Below, piece by piece: positions 1 through 11,900 of a stretch of 64,000 bases of DNA. Numbering within the stretch: position 1 is the stretch's first letter; each line of letters opens with the position of its first letter. Below the pieces are notes generated by a model that saw only the letters and a list, made by a program, of their open reading frames with translations, did not search any database and was not told the origin of the DNA. The DNA is from Deinococcus aquaedulcis (lineage in GTDB: Bacteria; Deinococcota; Deinococci; Deinococcales; Deinococcaceae), in contig NZ_JAHRBL010000004.1 of NCBI RefSeq assembly GCF_019693445.1, forward strand, positions 224,944 to 288,943. Direction: 5' to 3'. A program made the position numbers and the translations under genes.

Positions 1-1
1 A

Positions 2-31
2 ACCGTGATCGTGGTGGGGGCGCTGTCCTGA
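2..31 (+). CDS. possible 3' end of an unidentified gene
   Basis: The first bases read TVIVVGALS and then TGA in frame 2. A second open frame runs a little further, to a TAA near position 54, so which frame is coding cannot be decided from so short a piece. No function can be assigned. Confidence 0.2.
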   Translation, partial: TVIVVGALS

Positions 32-103
32 ACCCGGCAGCGTCCTTAGCATAACACGCCCCGCCTGACGCCACCTTTACGCACCGTGGCCTATCCGCGT
101 GAC

Positions 104-883
104 CTACGGCTGAGGCCCGGGGCGCAGCACCTGACCGCTCAGGGGCGCGTGGTCACTCAGGCGGGCGGCGCGGTGCGCCTGCACGCCCTGGACCGTCACC
201 CCAGCACTCAGCAGGTAATCCAGGCGCCAGCCCACGTCGTTGGCGTAGGCGTTGCCCCGGTTGCTCCACCACGTATAGGCGGCGGTTTCGCCCAGGCAGG
301 CGCGGTGGGTGTCGGTCAGGCCGCCGGCGAGGTGACGGGTCATCCACTCGCGTTCCTGGGGCAGAAAGCCGCTGTTTTTCTGGTTGGCACGCCAGTTTTT
401 CAGGTCCACGGCCTGGTGGGCGATGTTGTAATCGCCGCCGATTACCAGTGGGGTGCCCTCGGCCATCAGGGCCTGGGTCCAGGCGTGATAGTCCTCCAGA
501 ATGCGCTCTTTGAAGCCCTGGCGCTCGGGGCCGGAACTGCCGCTGGGCAGGTACACGCTGGCAAAGCGCACGCCGCCCACGACCGCGCTCAGCACGCGGC
601 CCTCGGCGTCCAGTTCGTCGTGCGGCAGGCCCACGCGGATATCACTGAGGGGCGCTTTGGCCAGAATGGCCACGCCGCTGTAGCCCGCCTTCTGGGCCGG
701 GAACCACGCCCCGGCGTAGCCCAGGTCGGCCAGTGCGTCTGGCATGGGGTCGGCGCGCACCTCCTGCAGCAACAGCACGTCGGGCGCTTCGGTGCTGAGC
801 CACTCGCGCAGCCCCTTGCGTAGGGCGCTGCGCAGGCCATTGAGGTTCAAAGTCGTGACCTTCAGCAGGGGCGGGTCGGTCAT
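104..883 (-). CDS. xthA: exodeoxyribonuclease III (AP endonuclease)
   Basis: A 259-residue protein of the exonuclease III/AP endonuclease family, which nicks DNA at abasic sites and removes 3'-blocking groups in base excision repair. Seen motifs: TLNLNGLRS near the N terminus, the metal-ligand Glu in LLLQEV, GGDYNIAH in the middle, and WRLDYLL followed by SDHAPL at the C-terminal active site. Length is normal for the family. The frame opens 14 codons earlier, but MTDPPLLKV at 883 is the family-like start. Divergent from the gene at 996. Confidence 0.93.
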   Translation of the reverse strand: MTDPPLLKVTTLNLNGLRSALRKGLREWLSTEAPDVLLLQEVRADPMPDALADLGYAGAWFPAQKAGYSGVAILAKAPLSDIRVGLPHDELDAEGRVLSAVVGGVRFASVYLPSGSSGPERQGFKERILEDYHAWTQALMAEGTPLVIGGDYNIAHQAVDLKNWRANQKNSGFLPQEREWMTRHLAGGLTDTHRACLGETAAYTWWSNRGNAYANDVGWRLDYLLSAGVTVQGVQAHRAARLSDHAPLSGQVLRPGPQP

Positions 884-995
884 GGGCAGCCCGCAGCATA
901 GAGGACCGGCCCGCGCCGCCTTCACCGCACCCTGAATTTTCCTTCAGACAAGCTGCAGGTGGGCAGCAGGCAGGGTCTGTTACGCTGCTTTCACT

Positions 996-1304
996 ATGGT
1001 CGAGATCAAGTTTCGCAACGAGAGCGACGGTCAGGAATTCGAGATGACCCATCCCAAGGCCGCCCGCGTCCTGAGCGACATTCAGAAGTGGGCCCACAGC
1101 AACGCCTTTGAGCACGTGGTGTTCTGGCGTGACCCCGAAGACGCCCACAAGTTCTGGGTGCAACTGGGCGACGACCGCCTGAACTACTGGATTCACGACA
1201 GCACCTTCACCGAAGGCAAGCACGAGACGGTGGAAATGCAGATGGACTACGCCCGGGGCGCCCAGCGCCGCAGCGCGGCCGGGTACGACAAGTTCGATAA
1301 GTAA
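996..1304 (+). CDS. small conserved-looking hypothetical protein
   Basis: A 102-residue soluble protein, rich in charged and aromatic residues (EHVVFWRDPEDAHKFW, RLNYWIHD). No signal peptide, membrane segment or known motif is visible. A TACGCT -10 box (981-986) lies 9 nt before the ATG, so the mRNA would have almost no leader. Codon use matches its neighbours, so I take it as real. Function unknown. Confidence 0.75.
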   Translation: MVEIKFRNESDGQEFEMTHPKAARVLSDIQKWAHSNAFEHVVFWRDPEDAHKFWVQLGDDRLNYWIHDSTFTEGKHETVEMQMDYARGAQRRSAAGYDKFDK

Positions 1305-1353
1305 AGGTGTGGGAAGCGGGGTGTGGGAAAAAGCCGTTCTGACAGCCCACAAC
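1305..1353. repeat. GTGTGGGAA intergenic repeat/hairpin
   Basis: Between convergent genes lie two copies of GTGTGGGAA (about 1307 and 1331) and then a partly complementary CCCACAACC. A related run of GTGGGAA units occurs at 32951-32985. It may act as a terminator for both genes. Confidence 0.45.
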
Positions 1354-2502
<1,149 letters not shown>

Positions 2503-2509
2503 GGGAGGC

Positions 2510-2515
2510 AGGGTA
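2510..2515 (-). promoter_or_regulatory. -10 box of the aminotransferase gene
   Basis: TACCCT on the minus strand, 7 nt before the ATG ending at 2502. It fixes that start and implies a leaderless mRNA. Confidence 0.55.
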
Positions 2516-2588
2516 GTGCATGGCCCTGGGCGCCGGGGAGGGGGCGCGCCTGTCTGCGGTGGGCCGGGGCGCGCGCGGGCAAATGCTC

Positions 2589-2594
2589 TATGCT
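2589..2594 (+). promoter_or_regulatory. -10 box of gatB
   Basis: TATGCT, 7 nt before the gatB ATG. No Shine-Dalgarno sequence fits in between, so the transcript should be leaderless. Confidence 0.6.
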
Positions 2595-2601
2595 CGGCCG
2601 C

Positions 2602-4044
2602 ATGGCGTATCAGGCGGTCATTGGGCTGGAAGTGCATCTGCAGCTGAAGACGAAAAGCAAGATCTTCAGCGCCTGCCCGCAGGACTACCACGGCGCCGCG
2701 CCCAATACCTTTACCGACCCCTACACCCTGGGCCTGCCCGGCACCCTGCCCACGCTGAACCGCGAGGCGGTGGAACTCGCCATGATGTTCGGCCTGGGCC
2801 TGAACTGCGACGTCTCGGGGCCCACCCAGTTTCACCGCAAGAACTACTTTTACCCCGACGCGCCGAAGAATTTTCAGCTCTCGCAGTACGACCGCCCCAT
2901 TGCCCGTGACGGTTTTCTGGACGTGACCCTGGAGAGCGGCGAGGTGCGGCGCATCCGCATCAAGCGCGCGCACCTGGAAGACGACGCGGGCAAGCTGACC
3001 CACCCCACCTACGCGCCCTATTCCATGCTGGACCTCAACCGCGCCGGCTCCAGCCTGCTGGAAATGGTTACCGAGGCCGACCTGACCGGCCCCGAAGAAG
3101 CGCGCGCCTTTCTGGAAAGCGTGCAGGCCATTGCGCAGGCGCTGGGGGTTAGTGACGCGGCCCCCGAGGAAGGCAAGATGCGCTGCGACGTGAACCTCAG
3201 CCTGCACCAGCCCGGCGAGCCCTGGGGCACCAAGGTAGAGGTCAAGAACCTCAATTCCTTCCGCTCGGTGGCGCGTGCCATTGAATATGAAACCGCTCGG
3301 CAGGCGCGGGTGCTCGCAGGTGGCGGGCGCATCACCCAGGACACCCTGGGCTGGGACGAGGGCGGCCAGAAGACCTTTCTGATGCGCACCAAGGAAGGCG
3401 AGGCCGATTACCGCTACTTCCCCGAGCCCGACCTGCCGCCGCTGGACATCACTCCGGACTGGATCGCGCGGGTGCGCGCGCGCATGCCGGAATTGCCCGC
3501 CCAGAAACAGGAACGGTATCTAGCGGCGGGCGTGCGGGCCGGCGACGCCCATACCCTGAGCCACGACGTGGCCCTGTCGCGCTTTTACGACGAGGCCATG
3601 CGCGCGGGCCCCGATGCCCAGAAACCAGATGCACAGAAGCTGGCGAACTGGCTGCTGGGGGACGTCTCGGGCCTGCTGGCCGCCCAGGGGCAGACGGTGG
3701 ACGGCAGCGCGCTGCAGCCCGCGCATCTGGCGGCCCTGGTGGCGCTGATTGACGAGGGCACCATCAGCGGCCGGGTGGCCAAGGACCTGCTGCCCGACGT
3801 GCTGGGCAGCCACGACCCGCGCGAACTGGTGCGCGCACGCGGCCTGAGCGTGGTGACCGACACCGCCGCCATTGACGCCGCCATTGACGCCGCCATGCAG
3901 GCCGACCCCGCCACGGTGGAGAAGGTGCGCGCCGGCAACGCCAAGGCCATGAACGCTCTGTTCGGCCCGGTGATGAAAGCCACCGGCGGCAAGGCCAAAC
4001 CTGAAGTCGTGCGCGAGCGCCTGCAGGCGAAGCTGGGCCTGTGA
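2602..4044 (+). CDS. gatB: Asp/Glu-tRNA amidotransferase subunit B
   Basis: A 480-residue GatB. It is part of the GatCAB complex, which converts Glu-tRNA(Gln) or Asp-tRNA(Asn) to the amidated form. GatB activates the tRNA-bound side chain by phosphorylation and receives ammonia from GatA. Seen: [17 protein letters not shown] at the N terminus, [52 protein letters not shown], and the YqeY-like C-terminal helical domain ending in [10 protein letters not shown]. Length is standard. gatC lies 17 kb away at 19596 and gatA is not in the window, so the subunits are dispersed. The start is set by the -10 box at 2589. Confidence 0.97.
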   Translation: MAYQAVIGLEVHLQLKTKSKIFSACPQDYHGAAPNTFTDPYTLGLPGTLPTLNREAVELAMMFGLGLNCDVSGPTQFHRKNYFYPDAPKNFQLSQYDRPIARDGFLDVTLESGEVRRIRIKRAHLEDDAGKLTHPTYAPYSMLDLNRAGSSLLEMVTEADLTGPEEARAFLESVQAIAQALGVSDAAPEEGKMRCDVNLSLHQPGEPWGTKVEVKNLNSFRSVARAIEYETARQARVLAGGGRITQDTLGWDEGGQKTFLMRTKEGEADYRYFPEPDLPPLDITPDWIARVRARMPELPAQKQERYLAAGVRAGDAHTLSHDVALSRFYDEAMRAGPDAQKPDAQKLANWLLGDVSGLLAAQGQTVDGSALQPAHLAALVALIDEGTISGRVAKDLLPDVLGSHDPRELVRARGLSVVTDTAAIDAAIDAAMQADPATVEKVRAGNAKAMNALFGPVMKATGGKAKPEVVRERLQAKLGL

Positions 4045-4047
4045 GGA

Positions 4048-4128
4048 GGTCTAAGGGTCGAGGGTCAAAGGGTCTAAGGAGATGGGGCAGTAAATCCCTT
4101 AGACCCTCAGACCCTTTGACCATTAGAC
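4048..4128. repeat. long imperfect palindrome of GGTCTAAGG-type repeats
   Basis: After gatB, 7-8-mers of the form GGGTCTAA/GGGTCGA/GGGTCAAA run to about 4080. Their reverse complement (CCCTTAGACCCTCAGACC and on to 4128) follows after a short spacer. The RNA would fold into a hairpin of about 30 base pairs with mismatches. It probably terminates or stabilises gatB mRNA. Confidence 0.7.
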
Positions 4129-4144
4129 GCCCCGCAGGGGCCCC

Positions 4145-4783
4145 ATGACCGCCCCCCGCTGGCGCACGGCCGCGCTGGTGGCGCTGTGGGCGCTGGTGGT
4201 GGCCACCTTCGGGCTGTGCGCATACGCCGTGTGGTCCGGCTGGCCGCTTTCGGAATTCGGCTGGCTGGGCGCGCTGCGCACGCTGCTCTCGGCGCTGGTG
4301 CTGGTGTGGTGGACGCAGGTGTTCGCCCGCTATGCCCAGGCCCTGAAAACCGAGGATGATGACGGCGTGCTGCGCTCCCTGCGCGGCCTGTTTCCCTGGC
4401 TGACCGCCCTGCGGCTGGCGCTGTGGCTGATGGGTGTGTTCCTGTATGCGGGCGGGGCCGTCCCCGACGCCAACCCGGTGGCCCTGACCGCCCTGGCGAC
4501 GGTGGAACTGGGCTTCATTCTGGCCAAGAACGCGGTGTACGGCACGCTGGCGCGTTTTGCTCCCGCCCCGCTGGATCTGGCCGGCCGGGCCGCGCTGGCG
4601 TCGTGGCTGAATGTGGGCGCCGCGCTGAGTCTGGCGATTGGGGTGGTGAATCTGGTGCCGGTGGCCGGGCTGGGCGGTCCCCGTTCAGCCGCCGACCTGC
4701 TGGTGTACGGCCTGCATGCCGCGCTGGATGTGGCGGCTGCCCTGCTGGCGCTGCAGGCCCTGCGGGTGGCCCCCCGCGTTTGA
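4145..4783 (+). CDS. six-helix membrane protein, unknown function
   Basis: A 212-residue integral membrane protein with about six hydrophobic helices (residues near 10-30, 40-60, 80-100, 112-130, 148-172 and 185-208). A charged loop (KTEDDDG) lies between helices 2 and 3. I recognise no family motif. It follows gatB in the same direction, but the large palindrome in between argues for separate transcripts. Convergent with the antiporter gene. Confidence 0.7.
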   Translation: MTAPRWRTAALVALWALVVATFGLCAYAVWSGWPLSEFGWLGALRTLLSALVLVWWTQVFARYAQALKTEDDDGVLRSLRGLFPWLTALRLALWLMGVFLYAGGAVPDANPVALTALATVELGFILAKNAVYGTLARFAPAPLDLAGRAALASWLNVGAALSLAIGVVNLVPVAGLGGPRSAADLLVYGLHAALDVAAALLALQALRVAPRV

Positions 4784-4796
4784 GAACAGGCTGTTC
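4784..4796. repeat. short palindrome GAACAG-G-CTGTTC
   Basis: A perfect 6-bp inverted repeat around one base, directly after a stop codon. It may be a protein-binding site or chance. Confidence 0.25.
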
Positions 4797-4919
4797 AGAG
4801 CGCAACTGGTTACCCCTGAATGCTGAAGCGGGGGAGAGGGCTTAAAGCGAGGGCGTAGGACAAAACCCCGCTGGCTTGACGGCGACCAGCTCTCTCCCTG
4901 CACCCCGTTCACGCGCAAG

Positions 4920-4949
4920 CGCAAAGGGGTCCGCTGTGACCCCTTTGCG
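4920..4949. terminator. hairpin terminator of the antiporter gene
   Basis: CGCAAAGGGGTC and GACCCCTTTGCG form a perfect 12-bp stem around a 6-nt loop, immediately downstream of the minus-strand stop at 4952. There is no clear T-run. Confidence 0.65.
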
Positions 4950-4951
4950 CC

Positions 4952-6985
4952 CTACTTCGTCCACCCGTGCTCGTAGCAGTAGGCCCAGCTTTCACCGGGC
5001 TCGGCGCTGCGAATCACGGCGTGGGCGCTGCTCTGGGCGTGCCGGGTGGCGTGCTTGTTCTTGGACGAGTCGCAGCAGCCCACATGCCCGCAGGTCATAC
5101 ACACGCGCAGGTGAACCCAGGTGTCGCCCTGCGCCACACAGGCGAGGCACACATCGGCCTCGGGGGTAACCGGGCCGGCGCTGGCGCGGGCATGCTCGCA
5201 CTGCGCCTGCTGCTCGGCGCTGAGGGCCACGGGCGGGTGGGCGGCGAGGTGCCGGGCAAGGTGACCGCGTGAGACCTCGGCGGGGGTCAGCAGGTCCAGC
5301 AGCCCGGCGGCGACTTCGTGCCGGGGCGACAGCACATGCTGGGCGCCCAGGCCGCGCAGCTTCAGCCCCTCCTCGGCGGTGGGGGCGTGGGTGATCACGG
5401 TGACCTCTAGCGCTACCGTGCGCAGCACCTGCACGGCGCGCTCGGTGGTTTCGGGGTCGTCGTCGGCAATGACCACCGCCTGGGCCGCCGCGATGTCCAG
5501 TTCGCGCAGCAGGGCCGCGCGGGTGTAATCGGCGATCAGCACCGCCACGCCCCGGCCCTGCAGTTCGCTGGGGCCGTCCGGGCTGCGGGTCACGACCACG
5601 TAGGGGTGCCCCGCGCGGCTGAGCGCCCGCGCCGCCAGCCGCGCGTGTGCGCCGTAGCCCAGAAAGACCACCCGGCCCGCCACCGCCAGCCCGTGGGCGG
5701 TGGCGGTCACTGCGAGCGCCGCCTGCGCGGGCGTGGCAGCCGGGCCCAGGCGGGCCAGCAGTGGCCGGGCCAGCGCGGCCAGGGCCGGGGTCAGGGTCAT
5801 GAGCAGCACGGTGGCGGCAATAAACACGCCGCTGCCCTGCGCGCCCAGGCCCGCAAAGCTCAGGCCCAGGGCGGTGCCAGCCGCCGCCAGCACGAACGAG
5901 AACTCGCCCACCTGCGCGCTCAGCAGCGCCACCGGCAGGGCCACCGACCAGGGCTCGCCCAGCAGACGCACGCTCAGGGCCGTGATGACCGTCTTGGCGG
6001 CGGCAATCACGGCGGCGGCCCCCAGCACCAGCCCCAGGTGCCCGGCCAGGAACCCCAGGTCCAGCTGCAGGCCCACCGACAGGAAAAACGCCGCGCTGAA
6101 CAGAATCTGCAGGGGCAGAATCTCCCCCAGGGCCTGCGCGCCGTAGCGGCTTTCGCTGACCAGCAGCCCCGCCAGAAAGGCCCCCAGGGCCAGGCTGACC
6201 CCGGCGGCGGCCGTCAGGCTGGCCGTGCCAAAGCACAGCGCCACCACCGTCAGCAGAAAAATCTCGGAGGAGCAGGTGCGCGCCACCACTTCCATGACGG
6301 GCGGCACCAGTCGGCGCGCGGCCAGCAGCACCAGGGCAATGATGCCGGCCGCTTTCAGCAGCGCCAGTCCCACCCCGCCCAGGCCGCCGCCCTCCCCGGC
6401 CAGCATCGGAATCATCAGGACCATCAGCACCACCGCGAGGTCCTGGAAAATCAGAATGCCCAGCGCCACCTGCCCGGTGCGCGCGTTCGTTTCGCCGCGT
6501 TCGCCCAGCAGCTTCATCACGATGGCGGTGCTGGACAGGGCAATGAGGCAGCCGGTAAACACCGCGTCGGGCGCGCCGCGTCCCAGCGCCAGCATGACCC
6601 CCACGGTCACCAGCAGCGTCAGGCCCACCTGCAGGCCCCCGCCCAGGAAAATCAGGCGGGCAATGCGCCCCAGCCGCTCCAGGCTGAATTCGATGCCAAT
6701 GGTAAAGAGCAGCAGCATCACCCCGATTTCCGAGGCGGCTGCAATCAGCTCTGGTTCGCGGATCAGGCCCAGGGCGCCGGGGCCCGCCAGCACCCCCGCC
6801 ACCAGAAAGCCGATGATGGGCAGCAGCCGCAGCCGGAACGACACATACGCCGCCAGCGCCGAGACCCCCAGCAGCAGCGTGAGTTGCAGCAAAAAGGCCG
6901 GGGGGCCGCTGTGGGCGCCTGTTCCCTCTGCGAGTGCGGCGCCGCCCAGCGCCAGCAGCAGTCCTGCCCACCTGTTCCAGACCAT
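4952..6985 (-). CDS. CPA2 (KefB-type) cation:proton antiporter fused to RCK-like and UBP zinc-finger domains
   Basis: A 677-residue protein with three parts. Residues 1 to about 405 form a CPA2 Na+(K+)/H+ exchanger with about 12 helices (IGFLVAGVLAGPGALGL, LLLFTIGIEFSLERL, ALSSTAIVMKLL, GILIFQDLAVVL). Residues about 430-560 are a KefB/TrkA-N-like regulatory domain whose nucleotide motif is degenerate (GYGAHA). The C-terminal part, about 590-677, is a UBP-type zinc finger (CEH, CLAC, CMTCGHVGCCDSS, HATRH, SWAYCYEH). In eukaryotes this finger binds the free C-terminal Gly-Gly of ubiquitin. The fusion is known in bacteria, but its role is not. Start at MVWNRW. Terminators flank the gene. Confidence 0.88.
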   Translation of the reverse strand: MVWNRWAGLLLALGGAALAEGTGAHSGPPAFLLQLTLLLGVSALAAYVSFRLRLLPIIGFLVAGVLAGPGALGLIREPELIAAASEIGVMLLLFTIGIEFSLERLGRIARLIFLGGGLQVGLTLLVTVGVMLALGRGAPDAVFTGCLIALSSTAIVMKLLGERGETNARTGQVALGILIFQDLAVVLMVLMIPMLAGEGGGLGGVGLALLKAAGIIALVLLAARRLVPPVMEVVARTCSSEIFLLTVVALCFGTASLTAAAGVSLALGAFLAGLLVSESRYGAQALGEILPLQILFSAAFFLSVGLQLDLGFLAGHLGLVLGAAAVIAAAKTVITALSVRLLGEPWSVALPVALLSAQVGEFSFVLAAAGTALGLSFAGLGAQGSGVFIAATVLLMTLTPALAALARPLLARLGPAATPAQAALAVTATAHGLAVAGRVVFLGYGAHARLAARALSRAGHPYVVVTRSPDGPSELQGRGVAVLIADYTRAALLRELDIAAAQAVVIADDDPETTERAVQVLRTVALEVTVITHAPTAEEGLKLRGLGAQHVLSPRHEVAAGLLDLLTPAEVSRGHLARHLAAHPPVALSAEQQAQCEHARASAGPVTPEADVCLACVAQGDTWVHLRVCMTCGHVGCCDSSKNKHATRHAQSSAHAVIRSAEPGESWAYCYEHGWTK

Positions 6986-7041
6986 GCCCCAGCATGACAC
7001 CCGGCCCAGACCGCCCCCAACAGGGCTGGGGCCCAACGGTA

Positions 7042-7070
7042 AGGGGTCAGCCGGCACGCCGCTGACCCCT
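7042..7070 (-). terminator. hairpin after the phosphate transporter gene
   Basis: AGGGGTCAGC (7042-7051) pairs with GCTGACCCCT (7061-7070), a perfect 10-bp stem between the pit stop codon and the antiporter start. It probably ends the DUF47-pit transcript. Confidence 0.6.
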
Positions 7071-7099
7071 GTGCTGCTGCCCGGCGGGCAGCCTGCGAA

Positions 7100-8098
<999 letters not shown>

Positions 8099-8112
8099 AG
8101 AGGGCGCGGTCC

Positions 8113-8751
8113 TTAAGCGTTCTTGAGCAGAATGCTCTCGATGGTCTTGGCCACGCGCTGCGCCTGATCGCTGGCGTCTTCAATCAGGGCCACAATCTCG
8201 CCGCCGCGCATGGCGCGGATCATGCCCTGTACGTCGTTCACACCGCTGTACAGATGGCGCTGCACCTCGTCGCTGATGGTGTCGGCCTGATCTTCCAGGG
8301 CGCGCACCTCGCGGGTAATGCGGTTCAGGTCCGCCACTTTGCTGCCCTGCTCCAGCAGCGGCATGCCCTGGGCCAGCAGGGCGCACTGCTGCTCGACCAC
8401 CCGGGCCAGCTGCGCCATCTGGGGCAGGGGCCGCTCCACGCCGTACAGGCTCAGCTTGCGCGCGGCGTCTTCCATGTCGTCTACCAAGTCATCCAGCTCG
8501 CTGTTCAGGCTGATGATGTCCTCGCGGTCAAACGGCACAATGAACGACTCGGCCAGCAGGTTGGTGACCTCGCCCGTCAGGCGGTCGCCCTCGTGTTCCA
8601 GGTCGCGCACGCGCTGGACCTTGGCGTCGATATCGGTGTAGTTCTCCAGCAGGTCCACCAGGGCCTGGGCGGTGGCGTGGGCATTGCGGGCCGCCGCCGC
8701 GAACTTCTCGCTGAACTTGGGGTTGCTGGGCATGAATTTAGACAGAACCAT
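8113..8751 (-). CDS. DUF47 (PhoU-like) Pit accessory protein
   Basis: A 212-residue all-helical cytoplasmic protein of the DUF47 family, distantly related to PhoU. These proteins are found next to PiT transporters and are thought to modulate them. Seen: DLEHEGDRLTGEVTNLL and FDREDIISLNSELDDLVDDMEDAARKL, the acidic metal-binding helices typical of PhoU-type bundles. A strong Shine-Dalgarno sequence, GGGAGGA, stands 6 nt before the ATG. First gene of a two-gene operon with pit. Confidence 0.9.
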   Translation of the reverse strand: MVLSKFMPSNPKFSEKFAAAARNAHATAQALVDLLENYTDIDAKVQRVRDLEHEGDRLTGEVTNLLAESFIVPFDREDIISLNSELDDLVDDMEDAARKLSLYGVERPLPQMAQLARVVEQQCALLAQGMPLLEQGSKVADLNRITREVRALEDQADTISDEVQRHLYSGVNDVQGMIRAMRGGEIVALIEDASDQAQRVAKTIESILLKNA

Positions 8752-8815
8752 GACAATCCTCCCGAATGTTTCGCCCGAATGTCATGGGAATGTCAGCCCG
8801 GGCGGTCACAAAGAA

Positions 8816-8843
8816 GCGGGAGGCATTTGGGGTGGCCTCCCGC
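8816..8843. other. perfect 9-bp hairpin in a divergent intergenic region
   Basis: GCGGGAGGC and GCCTCCCGC around a 10-nt loop. It lies upstream of both flanking genes, so it is either a leader structure or a protein-binding site rather than an ordinary terminator. Confidence 0.4.
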
Positions 8844-8861
8844 GTTGGTCACAGTGTAAAG

Positions 8862-8896
8862 GCAAAGGGCCAGCGGACCGCCCAGACGCCCTTTGC
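8862..8896. other. second 9-bp hairpin in the same region
   Basis: GCAAAGGGC and GCCCTTTGC around a 17-nt loop, just upstream of the DUF4157 gene's promoter. Role unknown. Confidence 0.4.
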
Positions 8897-8928
8897 TGAC
8901 CTGCGCACTAATTGCCCGGCACTTTCTC

Positions 8929-8934
8929 TAAGAT
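8929..8934 (+). promoter_or_regulatory. -10 box of the DUF4157 gene
   Basis: TAAGAT, 8 nt before the ATG at 8943. It supports that start, because the frame is open further upstream. Confidence 0.5.
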
Positions 8935-8942
8935 GCACAGGT

Positions 8943-11900
8943 ATGGGTGAACGTCTGCACCGCCAGCACCCGGCTGGGCCCACTGCGGCACGCCGCCGGG
9001 TCTCTGAAGTCCTTGCTCCCGCGCCCGATCTGGCCACGCTGAAATTGCAGCGTCTGGCCCAGGAATTGCGGCGCCTGAATCCAACCTCGACTGTTGTGCA
9101 GAGACAAGCGGCGGGGCCGGTGCTGCGGGCGTCGGGGCTGGCCCAGCAGGAGGTAGCCCGGCTTGCCATTCAGCGCCAAGCGGTGAGCGAGCAATTGGCC
9201 GCCCTGCCCCAGGTGGAGGGTGTGGCGGTCCAGCAACAGGCCCAGCCTGTGCCCGCGAAACCCCAAAGCCCCGCCGACTGGGTGACGGTGATGCGCCATC
9301 AGGCCCAGCAGGTTGAAGGCCAAGCGTTAGACACACGGCAATACGCCCAGTTCACGGCCCTGCAGCGCCAAGTGGCCAATACGTTGGTCCAAGGCTTCCG
9401 TGCAGATCGAGGCCCCGCCCAAGCCCGCTATGACACCTACGGCGAGCATTTAGCGACCCTGCAGAGGCATGAAATCAGTGCGCCGGTCAGCCGGGTCGTT
9501 CTGGGCCTGGTGCCCGCTGGAGAACGGCTGGCCCTTCAGCGAGCTGTGGATACAGCCGCCCAACGCTATGAAGCCGAGGCGGCCGTAGCAGCGACCTTGA
9601 CCCACCGCCAGACCTTGCAGCGGCAGTTGGCGGAACTGGACGCCGAAGCCACGCAACCCGTGTTGCAACGGATTCAAGCCAGACGGGGCGCAGGCAATCC
9701 CTTGCCCGAAGCGATTCAACGGCACCTCGAACAAGGCTTGAACCACGACCTGTCCCGCGTTCGTATTCATGATGATGCGGAAGCGGACACGCTGGCCAAG
9801 GGGGTCAATGCCCTGGCCTTTACCACCGGCAGTGACATCTTTTTCCAGAGTGGCAAGTTCAATCCGAACAGCCAGAGTGGGCTGGAACTGCTGGCGCACG
9901 AAGTCACCCACACCGTGCAGCAGTCTCAAGGGCGCGTCGGACCGGGCGTGGACCCCGATGCTGGGCTGGAAAGCGAGGCTCGGACGATGGGCGCCAAGCT
10001 GGCTCAAGGCCCTCGCTTCGGCACGCAGCACGCGCGGCACCGGCCCGGGGCACTGACCCAGGTGCGTTCCCCCCAGCCCCTGCAGCGGCTGGCCGAGGCC
10101 CCTACCATTCAGCGCTGGTTCAACCCCCTGGACAAACTCAAGGAATTGAAGAAGAAGGCCAAGGCAGCGGTCAAGCAGGTGGTGAGAACCGTCACCAACC
10201 CAGCAGCCCGCAAGGCGGCCCTGAACACCCTGAAACGTAAGCTCCCTGCCCCCATTCGCGCCACCATCAAGAAGGCGGCCAAGAAGGTGGGTGGCGTGCG
10301 TGCGGGCCTGGGCAAAGGTATGGCCGCTGCACGCGGCGCCGTCAAGCGCGCCGGGGAGACCCTGGGCAAACGCCTGCCGCGCGCTGCCCAGTTACTGAGC
10401 AGCGTGGGGCAGCTGTCCAAAAAGGCGCGGGCAGCGGTCTCCCAGGTGGCCACGCGGGTGGGCCGCACCGCCCGGCAGCTGGGCACGGCCAAGGGGCGCG
10501 CGCAGCTCGTCAAGCAGGCCAAAGCTGGTCTGCACCGCACGCTGCGGGCAGCGGCCAAATCGCTGCCTGCCCCCGCGCAGAAGGCCCTGAAGGGGCTGGC
10601 CAAGACTGGCCGGGCGGCCGTGCAGAACCTGCAGAACCTGGGCCTGAGTGCGGCAAAATTCGCCACCGACCCCGCGTACCGGGGCAAGGCGCTCAAGCGG
10701 CTGGCGCAGACCCCGATGGTCAAGCAGATAGCGCAGGTGGGCGGCAACATCCACCGCTTCACCACCGACAAGGCGTACCGGGGTGAACAGCTGGCCAGGA
10801 TGGCGCAGGCCGGCAAGCGCATTACCATGCCCCTGCAGCAGCTGGCCGGCAGTATTGGCAAGCTGGGCAAAGACGCGGTGGTGGCCGTGGTGCAGAAGTC
10901 CAAACAGGCCATGACCTGGGCCAACGCGAAGTGGGAGCAAGTCAAGAAGAGTCAGGTCGGTCAAGCCGTGGCCGGCGCCTGGAAGTGGGTGCGCTCCCCA
11001 GAAGGCGCCGCGATCCTGGCCAAGTTCGGGGCGTCCATTGCCGTGGGCGTGGGCGTGGTGGCGGTGATCGGAACGGGTGGCGCCGCCTTGCCCCTCGTTC
11101 TAGCGGCTGCCGGCATGGCGAGCGGCGTGGCGGGCTCGCTGGCTGAAACAGCGGTTCTGAAAAGTGCCAGCCCAGAGAACTACAAGAACCGCAAGTGGAG
11201 CACGGGCATCACTGCCTCGACCCTGGCGGTAGACGGCCTGTTGGGGGCATTTCTGGGGCCGGCGGCGCGGGTGGTCGGCGGTGGCGTGGCCAGAGGGGTG
11301 GGCAGCGCGCTGAAGTATGTGGGCGGTGCAGGGCAGGTTGTAGGGAAGGTGGCTGGAGCGGGGTGGCAGGGTGTTAGAAGCACTGCTGCCCGCTTGGCAG
11401 GCAATCGTGCCGCGCGTGTGGGCAATCAGGCGTCCTCTATTCGGCAAGAGATCGCCCAGGTCTGGCAGGCCACCCGCCAGGGCGTGCAGCAGTACAACCA
11501 GAACATTGTGGCCAGTGTGCGTGCTGGCGTGCGCCACGACATGCTGGGCAACGCAGGCTGGCGCGGCATAGGGCAGCGTGATGTGGGAACATTGTTGGCT
11601 GGAACAGATGTGCTGCGGCAAAGCGTGAACCGTGTCGCCCGGGCCCAAGTCAAGGCAGAACTGAACAGACCAATGGGACTGATTCTGGCTCGCCACCGCC
11701 TGAATATGCCGGGTGCCAGTGCCAAGAAAATTCGGCAGGCGCTCTTCAACGAACTCAAGGCCAATCCGCAAGAGGACTTGATCGCAGCGGCGTGGAAAGC
11801 CAATCCGCAGCTGCGCCGGGCAGCCTACTCAGCGGCTCGGGGCAGTATGTGGCAACAGGTGCGCCAGGGTTTTGTTGGCAACGCGACCACTGTTGGCGGC

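Noticed and set aside
86..823. Long plus-strand open frame opposite exonuclease III
   Set aside because: It is the antisense shadow of a well-supported gene, common in GC-rich DNA, and has low-complexity Gly/Ala/Gln content.
5606..6997. 463-codon open frame opposite the antiporter
   Set aside because: Arg/Gln/His-rich sequence without any motif; the opposite strand has clear membrane helices and a zinc finger.
8752..8942. Transcription terminators between the DUF47 and DUF4157 genes
   Set aside because: The two hairpins lie upstream of both divergent genes and lack T-runs, so they were listed as structures of unknown role.
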